64,000 nucleotides of DNA from Mallotus nudiflorus (Eukaryota > Streptophyta > Magnoliopsida > Malpighiales > Euphorbiaceae). Positions within the stretch are counted from its first letter, which is position 1. Each line of letters starts with the position of its first letter. Under the pieces are notes generated by a model. It saw nothing but the letters and a program-made list of their open reading frames with translations. It made no database searches and was not told the origin of the DNA. A program made the position numbers and the translations under genes. Below are positions 1-11,276 of the stretch, piece after piece. The stretch is from NCBI GenBank assembly GCA_947683625.1, contig CANTUR010001410.1, positions 1-64,000 of the forward strand, written 5' to 3'.

Positions 1-15
1 TTCCAGAAAAAAAGA

Positions 16-3000
16 TCAAGAAGGAAAGAGATACGGGTAAAAAGCTCGCATCTCAGCTTCAGTCTCCCACGTATGCTCTTCAACTCTGTCGCTACGCCAC
101 AGAACCTTGACCATCGGAATCTGCTTCGATCGCAACTGTCGAACTTGATAATCAACGATCGCCACAGGTTCTTCCACAAACGTCAAATCTTCACTCACTT
201 CTACACTGTCAGGTTGCAACACGTGTGAAGGGTCTGAGATATACTTCCTCAACATCGAGATATGAAATACTGGATGCACCTGTGACATACTCGAAGGCAA
301 ATCCAATCGATATGCAACAGTGCCAACTCTCTCCAGAATCTCAAATGGTCCAATGTATCTCGGTGCTAACTTACCCTTCCTGCCAAATCTCATCACACCC
401 TTCATCGGAGATACTTTTAGAAAAATGAAATCTCCAACCTGAAACTCCACATCTCTGCGCCTAGGATCCGCATAACTCTTCTGTCTGCTAACTGCGGTCT
501 CTAATCTTCGCTTAATCACGACGACTTTCTCTGCAGCATCCTGAACCATCTCTGGTCCAGTCAAAGCTCTCTCACTAATCTCATCCCAACTCAGAGGGGA
601 TCTACACTTCCTTCCATACAACGCCTCATATGGTGCCATACCAATACTGCTATGGTAGCTGTTATTATATGCAAACTCAACAAGCGACAAATAATCATCC
701 CAGCTACCTCCCAAATCCAAGACACACATCCTTAACATATCTTCCAGTGTCTGGATCGTCCTCTCAGACTGGCCATCTGTCTGAGGATGAAAAGCAGTAC
801 TGAAATCCAACCTAGTGCCCATCGCTTCCTGTAACTTCTGCCAAAAACGAGAAGTAAACACCGAACCTCTATCTAACACAATGGACACAGGTACTCCATG
901 AAGGCATACAATATGCTTCACATACAACTTCGCCAATCTAGCAACTGAATATGTGGCTTTCACAGGCAAGAAATGTGCAGACTTCGTCAACCTGTCTACA
1001 ATCACCCAGATGGAGTCGTATCCATCCTTCGAACGAGGTAAACCTACCACAAAATCCATAGCTATCCTTTCCCACTTCCACTCGAGAATAGGAAGAGGCT
1101 GAAGCTTCCCAGAAGGCTTCTGATGTTCGGCTTTCACTTGCTGACACGTTAAGCACTTAGCAACATAATCAGCGACATCCTTCTTCAATCCATCCCACCA
1201 GTATAGATCTCTGATACTGTGGTACATCTTAGTAACACCTGGATGAACGCTATAGGCTGTAGAATGTGCTTCCTCTAAAATCTCCTCTCTCAAATCATCC
1301 ACATCAGGAACACACAATCTACCACTGATCCACAACACACCATCATCATCGAGTGTGAAATCAGTGAACTTCCCTGCTCTGACATTCTCTGCAAGCTCTT
1401 CTAGAATAGGATCTCGGCTCTGAGCTGCTTTAATCCTATCCCTCAGTACAGATCCACTTTAAAATGAGCTAGCAGTCCACCTGATCTACTAATCTTCATC
1501 ATCAGACCTTGATCCACCAACAGATGCAACTCCTGGATCAATGGTCTCCTCTCAACACCGATGTGAGCAAGACTACCTGAGGACTTCCTACTCAAGGCAT
1601 CTGCTACTACATTAGCTTTACCCGGATGATAAAGAATCTCGCAATCATAATCCTTCAATAATTCCAACCATCTCCTCTGCCTCAAATTCAGATCTCGCTG
1701 CTGAAAAATGTACTTAAGGCTCTTGTGATCAGTAAATATCTCACAAGTCACCCCATACAAATAATGTCTCCAAATCTTCAAAGTAAAGATCACTGCAGCC
1801 ATCTCAAGATCATGTGTAGGATAGTTCTACTCATGCTTCTTCAACTGCCTTGAAGCATAGGCTATTACCCTTCCATTCTGCATCAACACACAACCAAGAC
1901 CAATTCTAGAGGCATCACAGTAAACTGTGAACTTATCCACACTATTAGGCAAAGCTAATACTGGCGCTGTGGTCAACTTCTCCTTCAACAACTGAAAACT
2001 ATTCTCACAAGCTTCTGACCACTCGAATCTAACATTCTTCTGAGTCAAGCGAGTCATAGGGGCTGCAATCCTGGAAAAATCCTGCACAAACCGCCTATAA
2101 TACCCGGCTAAACCTAGAAAACTTTGAATCTCCATAACAGAAGTAGGTCTAGGCCATTCAAATACTGCCTCAACCTTCTATGGATCAACCTGAATACCTT
2201 CTTTAGACACTACGTGTCCAAGAAAAGAAACACTTTCCATCCAAAAGTCACACTTCGAGAATTTAGCATAAAGCTGATGGTCTCTCAGTGTCTGTAGTAC
2301 AATCCTTAAGTGATATACGTGCTCTTCCATACTCCTCGAATATACTAGTATATCATCAATGAAGACTACCACAAACTGATCCACATACGATCTGAATACC
2401 CTATTCATCAGGTCCATAAAAGCTGCTGGTGCATTAGTCAAACCAAAAGACATCACCAGAAACTCATAATGGCCATATCGAGTGCGGAATGCTATCTTAG
2501 GAATATCGGATTCACTGATACGCAGCTGGTGATAACCCGACCTCAAGTCAACCTTAGAAAAGAACTGTGCACCCTGTAACTGATCAAATAAATCATCTAT
2601 CCTCAGGAGAGGATACTTGTTCTTCACCGTCACCTTATTCAACTCTCTATAGTCAATGCACAGTCTCAGGGTACCATCCTTCTTCTTCACAAACAAGACT
2701 GGTGCACCCCAAGGAGAAACACTAGGTCTAATAAAACCCTTATCCAACAACTCTTGCAACTGCTCCTTCAACTCTCTCAACTCTGCAGGAGCCATACGAT
2801 AAGGTGGCATAGATATAGGAGTAGTACCTGGAACCACATCTATACAGAACTCAATCTCTCTGTGAGGTGGTAAACCTGGCAACTCCTCGGGAAAAACATC
2901 AGGAAACTCACAAGCAACCGGAACATCTGTGAGTGACAACTTCTCCACTGACGTATCCCTAACCAATGCCAAATATCCCTAGCATCCCTTCTTCAACAAC

Positions 3001-4758
3001 TTCCTAGCCGTAATAGTAGAAATAAGATTCTGAGGTGCTGAACTCCTATCACCAACAAACTTAAAATCTTCTTCACCAGGAATTCTGAAAGTCACCTCCT
3101 TATTCCTGCAATCTACCACGACAAAGTGCTGAGATAACCAATCCATTCCCAAAATAACATCAAACTCCATCACATCCAACAAAATCAAATCAGCGAGTAA
3201 TTCTCTGTCTCCCATGAGAACTGGACAACCAGAAAGAACAATATCGGCATCCAAAGAATTGCTCAGAGGAGTGGCAACAGACAAAGGAAAAGCCATCCTC
3301 AAAGCTTGCCAATAAGATTTAGAAGCAAAAATAGGAGAAATAAATGAATGTGTGGCACCCAGATCAAATAAAACCCATGCATCCAGGTAACAAACAGAAA
3401 GAATACCTGCCACGACTGCATTAGATGCCTGAGCATCCTGCTGAGTAAGATGAAAGACTCTGGCCTGACCTCGACCTCCCTGCTGACTAGTAGAAGCCTG
3501 GCCAACACCTCTAGTACCTCCTCTACTACCTCTACCATGACTCTGCTGTGGAACAAACTGAGTGGAACTCTGATGCGGGGCTGGTGGTAACTGAAATGGC
3601 ACGGGTGCTGCACTAGCAATCGACTGCTGTGGGAATCACGGAATCTGCTGCTGCTGATACCCAGAATAAGGACACGATCTGGCAAAAATGTCTTGTCTGC
3701 TCGCATCTGCAACATGTCAGCGGTGTCAGATAACACGGTCCCTGATGGACTCTACCACAAGTCTGACAAACACTGGCCGCTGATCCAGAACTACGACCAC
3801 TACTGCTGCTCGAAGCACCTGACCCAAATCTGAACGATCTACGCTGACCTCCACGGCCATATCTACTGCTCCGATGCACTCGCTGCTGCTGTCTCTGACT
3901 CTGCTGAGTCGAACCTCGCTGCTGACTACTCGATCCAACATGAAAACTCGAATACGGAGTAGCCTGCGATCCACTCGACTGAACTCCTAGCTGGTAATAA
4001 TCAGTCATCGCTCCCTGCCTAACTAACCTTAGCTCGATCTCCTTAGCTAGCTCAATCACAGACTCGAGAGTAAGGCCTGCTGTAGGCATACCAGCAAAAG
4101 CTGAACCCAAACCAGTAACATATGTAGTGACTGTGAAATACTGATCTCGCATCAGATCCTCAGCATATCTACCCAGACGAAGAAACTCTCGGGTATACTC
4201 CTCTACAGATCGATCTCCATGAGAAATACTGGTCAAACGAAGATGATAACTCAAACGAAGAGGCTCTGGACAGAATCTCCTCATGAATCGCTCTCGGAAC
4301 TGAGCCCACGTCATCGTCATCATATAAGGCTAGATCATGTGAATGAACCAATCTAGGGCTGGTCTCTCGACAGATAACTCAACAATCATGATCCGCTGGT
4401 ACTCGGTATGAGCAGTCCGAGTCCTAGTCTCAATCGCATGCAGAAAGTCTAAAGGATCAGAAGTACCATCAAAAGCAATCCTGCCAACTCGGGCATAGAA
4501 TAAAGCTGCCTCAGGGTCAGACATACCCTGCTGATAGGAAGGCTGAACAACTGGAGGAACAGGCACATCAAACTCAGGCTCAACAGGCTCCTCGTCCTGT
4601 AACTCTCTCTGCCTACAGCGACCTACCACTCCTCGAGGTCTACCTCTGCCACGACCTCTACGTCTAACTGGCTGCTCAGGAGGTAAAACCTCATCCTGAA
4701 AAGACTCATCATCCTCGGCCTCAACGACCGGTGGAGCGACACGCGCTTGCCTCCTCAT
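16..4758 (-). pseudogene. Degenerate gypsy gag-pol polyprotein of element A
   Basis: Reads from a gag ATG at 4758-4756 to a TGA at 18-16. Order: Arg/Gly-rich N-terminus and gag (about 4758-3800), CCHC-like region near 3740 with a spoiled second half, aspartic protease with an altered active site (DLGATHSF) near 3350, reverse transcriptase (2972-2180) with KKKDGTLRLCIDYRELN and catalytic FIDD, RNase H (2135-1445), and integrase with HHCC zinc module and DDE core (1338-about 500) including TDGQSERT. The tail has a chromodomain-like W...HTWE...YPYLF pattern. Lesions: in-frame TAG at 4330-4332, 2979-2981, 2178-2180 and 1827-1829, each a CAG codon in related copies; a one-base deletion near 1450; and a frame change near 3605. 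It cannot make the full protein. Confidence 0.93.
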
Positions 4759-4759
4759 T

Positions 4760-4914
4760 CTAAAATGACAAATGGAAAGATTCAGACAAAATAGACAACG
4801 GAGGAATAACACTGAAAAACTACAGCAAGGAATACTCATCAAGACATACTCGAACCTAATACACTGCAGTAGTCCAACCGAAAACACAACTTTAAAACTA
4901 GGGCCACAACTCAC
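4760..4914 (-). other. Possible leader intron between primer site and gag (element A)
   Basis: On the minus strand a donor-like TATGTGAGTTG (GT at 4914-4913) lies just downstream of the primer site. A T-rich acceptor, GTCATTTTAG (AG at 4761-4760), lies one base before the gag ATG. Element I has the same arrangement and a similar length (152 nt). Splicing is inferred, not shown. Confidence 0.4.
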
Positions 4915-4940
4915 ATAACTAAGCCCTGACACAGAACTCC

Positions 4941-4952
4941 GCTCTGATACCA
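4941..4952 (-). other. Primer binding site of element A
   Basis: The minus strand reads TGGTATCAGAGC, the standard plant retrotransposon site complementary to the 3' end of initiator tRNA-Met. It is four bases inside the end of the 5' LTR. Confidence 0.92.
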
Positions 4953-4956
4953 ACTT

Positions 4957-7900
4957 TGTCACGACCCAAAACAGGGGCCAGGACCGACGCTAGGGAACGG
5001 GAATTCTTTCGAATCCGGAACCCGTAGCAAGCCTAAAAATAAAATAAATCATGCAATAATAACAATAACCATATAATATGCAGCAGAAATAAAAATCATA
5101 AATATAATGATAACACTTCATCACTGGATTTGAATCAAATCTCATCACATATATAAAATCTCTTTAATACAAATCCAGTTTCAACATAATACATCTCTTT
5201 AAATAAAATACAAGAAATCCAATACTTTAATTCACAACTACTGCAGTATCTAGATTATAAAATAAGACTCAAGTAGATAATTTACATAAAGAAGCCGGGG
5301 CGGAAGAAATCCGGCGTATCGACTTGCTACTGAGGTCTGAAGAAGTTGACTCTCTTGAAAAATAGTCAACGGAGGGGAGTCAGACCTCACTGAGTGAATT
5401 ACTATAATATACATACATACACACTAAATGATAATGCATACAATCAACGGTATATATGTAATATGTATATATACAAGCAAATTCATACAGATGTAGAAAA
5501 ATCATTTTTATATATTTTATTGAAAAATCCCAGTTTATGAAGGATCACATAGAACCCTAGAATATCGCAACCTCAGAAATAGTGTTAAACAACACTCTAG
5601 CCATACAGGCTCACTTAATCCAAATATATCCACTTAATCCATTTAGACAATAGACTGGCCCCGAGACACTAAGTCAACCGAGCTCCAGCAGTCTGACTGC
5701 CAGTGTGATTGGCCCCGAGACACTTGGTCAACCGAGCTCCAGCAATCACACCCACAAACCACATCTCACATATCGATAATCATAATCAAATCAATATCCA
5801 CAAATAAGTTAGTATTATAGCCTAAATACTATAGGCGTACCGGTACGTACTCGGTCCTAATGCTGCCCACTAGGTAGCACGTCCTATTGATATCCTTCAT
5901 CATTAATAATGTAAAACATTCATTCACAAAAATAAATGATGCATGAATGTAAATGAAATAACAATATAACCCATATTTATATACCAGAAATATACCAAAA
6001 GTAAACTAGGTATATTTCGAGTATATATACGTCAAATAAATCCAGTCAAATCATAAATTAAACTAAAAATATATTTAAAAACATTTTAAATATATTTTAT
6101 TAACAAAACATATATATAATTTAATATATACCAAAAATAAACCAAAAATATACTTAATGTAAACTTAAGAAATAATCAAATTATTTATGCATATTTAATC
6201 AATATAAAACATGCATTTCTAAATCATGCATCCTAAGCATATATATATAATATAGTAACTCACCTAATGCGCTCCACGAGACAGGTCTGACGGGCCTGGT
6301 CCACTAGCCCTTGGTCTCGGCGCAACTAAACAAACAATGAATAATAGACATCAGAATAAACCTAACAGAAATCCTAGAATTCAATCTAGAGTATTTAAGT
6401 ACGGAAATAGAATTAGGGTTCGATCGGACATCACGTTTTACGAGAATTCTATCAAAAATCCGATAGAACCTCCCCTGTAAAACGGACATCTCTCTACTCA
6501 AAAGAGTAGAGCCGACCCTGCAAAGAAATACACTTCGAAAAACTACACAAGGCACAACCAAAATCCCACGGTCGGACTCCAAACTACAGTCCACCGACCG
6601 GGGTCCACAAACACATAACATATTCCAGGTATACCAAAAATATCCTTAAATCACAGGACTACATTTTATACGTAGAAATTACATAATTAACCTTGAAACA
6701 CTGTAAAAATCGATTAAAACTCATTTTATTAGAAAAACCGTATACTATATATATAATTGAAAATAATTCATGAAAAATAGTTTTAATTAGTTAAAAATAC
6801 TAAATAATTTATAGAAATCATTTTTATACCTTAAATAATTATTAAAACCAATTAAATTACATTTTTAGCCAATTTAGGGTAAAATTACCAAAATATCCCT
6901 ATATATATAAATATACTTAAATTACTTCAAAAATTCACCAAAAATTATACAATTATCCAAAATTAAATTTCTCAACATATTTATCAATAATATTAATAAT
7001 TAAACTCAATTAACCAATTAAATTCAAATAAAAACACAATTAACCCTAATTTCTTAAAATCACATAAACTTCAATAATTCAAAATAAATACTTAGAAATT
7101 CATAAAAATTCCAAATAAATTCCTATAATTCATTTCAACACCTAATTCAACCATAAACTCCAATTTCATAATTTAAACAATTAATTTCCGAAAATTAGAA
7201 AATAATATTAAAATATTCAAAAATACCCAAAAATCCAAAAAATCTCCAAAAATTCTAAAAAAATTCATACATGTAGATTGAGCTATTAGGAACAACATTT
7301 GTGAAGGTAGTTTTCATGAATCATCCAATTCGAAGCTCAAAAAAATCAAAAACCCTAATAGGCCGAAATTGAAAATTCGAAACCTAAGCAATTCTAGACC
7401 ATTTTAGCTCAAACCAAAGCTAGAATCACACTTATCGGAGCTCAAGGAGAAGAAATAGACCGGCGGTGTCAAAAATGGTGGCCGGAATCGGCGTGATCGA
7501 CGATGGATCGATTTTCGGCTTCTCCGGCCAAAATCGACTTCCAGGCGCCGGAAACGGCTACCACAGGGGGCGAGGAAGGCTGGGGAAGGCGGTGGCACAC
7601 CCATGGTGAAGAAACGACAGTAGCAGCGACCGGAATGGCGAAGGGAACGGGCGGGAGGAAGAAGAAGACTCGGGGGCAAATGTGTAATTTTCCAAACTTT
7701 TGATTTTTGATGTATATATGTATATATATATATACTTTATACTATATATTAAAATAATATTAAATTACACACATCAAATATACACCACACACATAAAATT
7801 TAATATTTTAATAATTTATACTAAATAAAAATAATTAAATAACAATAAAACTAATAAATAATTAATATAATATTAGGGTAATATTAAACCCTAATTAAAT

Positions 7901-8186
7901 GAATATACACACACAGGCTTTATTTAATAATTTAAAAATATGCATGAGTTCATGCAAGTCCGAAAATACATTTAAAACAATTAATAATACATTGTTTACG
8001 TGAAAATTTCCCCGAAAATGAAAGTCCCGAGAAAATTTTACGTAAAACACTGAAAATAATACACAGTAATTAAAATAGGTTTTAAATACATATCAACTCA
8101 TAAAAATATCATATAATATACAGAAATTATTAACACTGCATATCCCGGTACAGTGTAAAAATATTTTAAAAACACGGGATATTACA
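4957..8186 (-). repeat. 5' LTR of element A (3230 bp)
   Basis: Bounded by TGTCACGACCC at 4957 and GGGATATTACA at 8186, so in element sense it runs TGTAATATCC...GGGTCGTGACA. The AT-rich body contains a GC-rich patch at about 7440-7680 (probable start of the transcribed leader), the paired hairpins at 5652-5751, an inverted repeat at 5334-5383, and conserved splice-like sites: acceptor AG at 6519-6518, donor GT at 6263-6262, acceptor AG at 5034-5033. The first donor, near 7435, is mutated from GT to AT. It contains no protein gene that I can support. Confidence 0.93.
5652..5751 (-). other. Paired LTR hairpins (element A)
   Basis: Two adjacent hairpins. Arms at 5703-5711 and 5743-5751 are GTGTGATTG and CAATCACAC; arms at 5652-5657 and 5689-5694 are AGACTG and CAGTCT. 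The spacer between arms is nearly the same in both units (GGAGCTCGGTTGAC and GTGTCTCGGGGC in element sense), although the stems differ. Confidence 0.7.
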
Positions 8187-11120
8187 GGATATTTGGTATT
8201 GGTCAGGGATACTTCAGTGGAGAAGTTGTCACTCACAGATGTTCCTGTTGCCTATGAGTTTCCTGATATTTTTCCTGAGGAGTTGCCAGGTTTAGCACCT
8301 CACAGAGAGATTGAGTTCTTTATAGATGTGGTTCCAGATACTACTCCTATATCTATGCCACCCTACAAAATGGCTCCTACAGAGTTGAAAGAGTTGAAGG
8401 AGCAGTTACAAGAGTTATTGGATAAAGGTTTCATCAGACCCAGTGTTTCTCCTTAGGGTGCACCAGTCCTATTTATGAAGAAGAAGGATGGTACCCTGAG
8501 ACTGTGCATTGACTACAGAGAGCTGAATAAGGTGACAGTGAAGAACAAGTATCCTCTCCCGAGGATAGATGACTTGTTTGATCAGCTACAGGGTGCATAG
8601 TTCTTTTCTAAGATTGACTTGAGGTCGGGTTATCATCAGCTGCGGATTAGTGAAGCCGATGTTCCTAAAACGGCATTGTGCACTCGGTATGGCCATTATG
8701 AGTTTCAGGTGATGTCTTTTGGTTTGACTAATGCACCAGCAGCTTTTATGGACCTGATGAACAGGGTATTCAGACCGTATGTGGATCAGTTTGTGGTAGT
8801 CTTCATCGATGATATACTGGTTTATTCAAGGGGTATGGAGGAACATGTATATCACTTGAGGATTGTACTACAGACATTGAGAGATCATCATCTTTATGCT
8901 AAATTCTCAAAGTGTGATTTATGGATGGAGAGTGTTTCTTTTCTTGGACACGTGGTGTCTAAAGAAGGTATCCAGGTTGATCCACAGAAGATTGAAGTAG
9001 TGTCTAAGTGGCCTAGACCGACTTCTATTATTGAGATTCAAAGTTTTCTGGGTTTAGCCGGGTATTATAGGCGATTTGTACAAGATTTCTCTAGAATAAC
9101 AGCCCCTATGACTCGCTTGACTTAGAAGAATGTTACGTTCGAGTGGTCAGAAGCTTGTGAGAACAGTTTTTCAGTTGTTGAAGGAGAAATTGACCACAAC
9201 ACCAGTGTTAACTTTGCCTAATAGTGTGGACAAGTTCACAGTTTATTATGATGCCTCTAGAGTTGGCCTTGGTTGTGTGCTGATGCAGAATGGTAGGGTG
9301 ATAGCCTATGCTTCAAGGCAGTTAAAGAAGCATGAGCAGAACTATCCTACACATGACCTTGAAATGGCTACAGTGATCTTTGCTCTGAAGATCTGGAGAC
9401 ATTATATATACGGGGTGACTTGTGAGATATTTACTGATCATAAGAGCCTTAAGTACATTGGAGATGGTTGGAATTGTTAAAGGATTATGACTGTGAGATT
9501 CTATATCATCTGGGTAAGGCTAATGTAGTAGCAGATGCCTTGAGTAGAAAGTCCTCAGGCAGTCTTGCTCACATCAGTGTTGAGAGGAGATCATTGATCC
9601 AAGAATTTCATCTGTTGGTGGATCAAGGTCTGATGATGAAGATAAGTAGGTCAGGTGGACTGCTAGCTCAATTTAAGGTGCGATATGTACTGAGGGATAG
9701 GATTAAAGCAGCTCAGAGCCGAGATCCTATTCTAGAAGAGCTTACAGAGAATGTTCGAGCAGGAAAGTTCACTGATTTCACACTCGATGATGACGGTGTG
9801 TTGTGGATTAGTGGTAAATTGTGTGTTCCTAATGTGGATGATTTGAGAGAAGAGATCCTAGAGGAAGCACATTTGACAGCCTATAGCGTACATCCAGGTG
9901 ATACTAAGATGTACCACAGTATTAGAGATTTATATTGGTGGGATGGACTGAAGAAGGATGTTGTTGATTATGTTGCTAAGTGTCTGACGTGTCAGCAAGT
10001 GAAAGCCGAACATCAAAAGCCTTCTGGGAAGCTTCAGCCTCTTCCTATTCCCGAGCGGAAGTGGGAAAGGATAGCTATGGATTTTGTGGTCGGTTTACCT
10101 CGTTCTAAGGATGGATACGATTCCATCTAGGTGATCATAGACAGGTTGATGAAGTCTACACATTTCTTGCCGATGAAAGCCACTTATTCTGTAGGTAGAT
10201 TGGCGAAGTTGTATGTGAAGCATATCGTATGCCTTCATGGAGTACCTGTGTCCATTGTATCAGATAGAGGTTCAGTGTTTACTTCTCATTTTTGGCAGAA
10301 GTTACAGTAAGCGATGGGTACTAGGTTGGACTTTAGTACTACTTTTCATCCTCAGACAGATGGTCAGTCTGAGAGGACGATCCAGACACTGGAAGATATA
10401 TTGAGGATGTGTGTCCTGGATTTGGGAGGTAGCTGGGATGATCATTTGCCACTCGTTGAGTTTGCATATAATAACAGCTACCATAGCAGTATTGGCATGG
10501 CACCATATGAGGCATTATATGGAAGGAAGTGTAGATCCCCTTTGAGTTGGGATGAGATTGGTGAGAGAGCTTTGACTGGACCTGAGATAGTTCAGGATGC
10601 TGCAGAGAAAGTCGTCATGATTAAGCGCAGATTAGAGACCGCAATTAGCAGGCAAAAGAGTTATGCGGATCCTAGGCATAGAGATGTGGAGTTTCAGGTT
10701 GGAGATTTTATTTTTCTGAAGGTATCTCCAATGAAGGGTGTTATGAGATTTGGCAAGAAGAGTAAGTTAGCACCGAGATATATTGGACCGTTTGAGATTC
10801 TAGAGAGAGTTGGCACTATTGCATATCAGTTGGATTTGCCTCCGAGTATGTCACAGGTGCATCCAGTGTTTCATATCTCAATGCTGAGGAAGTATATCTC
10901 AGACCCTTCATACGTGTTGCAACCCGACAATATGGAAGTAAGTGAAGATTTGACATTTGTGGAAGAACCTGTGGCGATCGTAGATTATCAAGTTCGACAG
11001 TTGCGTTCGAAGCAGATTCCGATGGTCAAGGTTCTGTGGCGTAGCGACAGAGTTGAGGAGCATACGTGGGAGACTGAAGCTGAGATGCGAGCTTCTTACC
11101 CGTATCTCTTCCCTTCTTAA
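8187..11120 (+). pseudogene. Partial, broken gypsy pol of element D (RT-RNase H-integrase)
   Basis: Starts mid-protein and ends at a TAA at 11118-11120. Reverse transcriptase spans about 8390-9000 with FIDDILVYS near 8805. RNase H is at about 9130-9600, the integrase zinc module (HHCC) near 9890-9990, and the DDE core at about 10060-10450 (SDRG near 10260, SERT near 10370). A chromodomain-like tail ends in YPYLF. Stops: TAG 8454-8456 (from TGG), TAG 8598-8600 (from CAG), TAG 9123-9125 (from CAG), TAG 10128-10130 (from TGG) and TAA 10308-10310 (from GAA). There is a one-base insertion in a T run near 9170. About 31 bp found in element A are missing at 9459/9460, removing RNase H residues and shifting the frame. 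It is non-functional. Confidence 0.93.
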
Positions 11121-11162
11121 TCTTGTGATCATTTTCTTTCTGGAATTCGAGGACGAATTCTT

Positions 11163-11177
11163 GTAAGGGCGGAAGAC
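11163..11177 (+). other. Polypurine tract of element D
   Basis: The purine-rich run GTAAGGGCGGAAGAC ends directly against the TG of the 3' LTR at 11178. It primes plus-strand DNA synthesis in this class. It has one internal C, whereas related copies read GGGGGG. Confidence 0.85.
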
Positions 11178-11245
11178 TGTAATATCCCGTATTTTTTTTA
11201 AATATTTTAATATTGCATCGGGATATGCAATGTTAATAATTTATG

Positions 11246-11276
<31 letters not shown>

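Larger units (their letters stand above)
1..8186 (-). mobile_element. Gypsy element A, right part (minus strand)
   Basis: Ty3/gypsy LTR retrotransposon read on the minus strand. The window holds its degenerate polyprotein, primer binding site and complete 5' LTR; the polypurine tract and 3' LTR lie beyond the left edge. The right border is the LTR end ...GGGATATTACA at 8186, directly followed by pol sequence of plus-strand element D, so A was inserted into D. The matching left target duplication (expected GGATA, as at 8187-8191) cannot be seen. Protein features and the 3.2 kb LTR suggest a Tekay/Del-type chromovirus, which is inference from general knowledge of that lineage. Confidence 0.93.
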
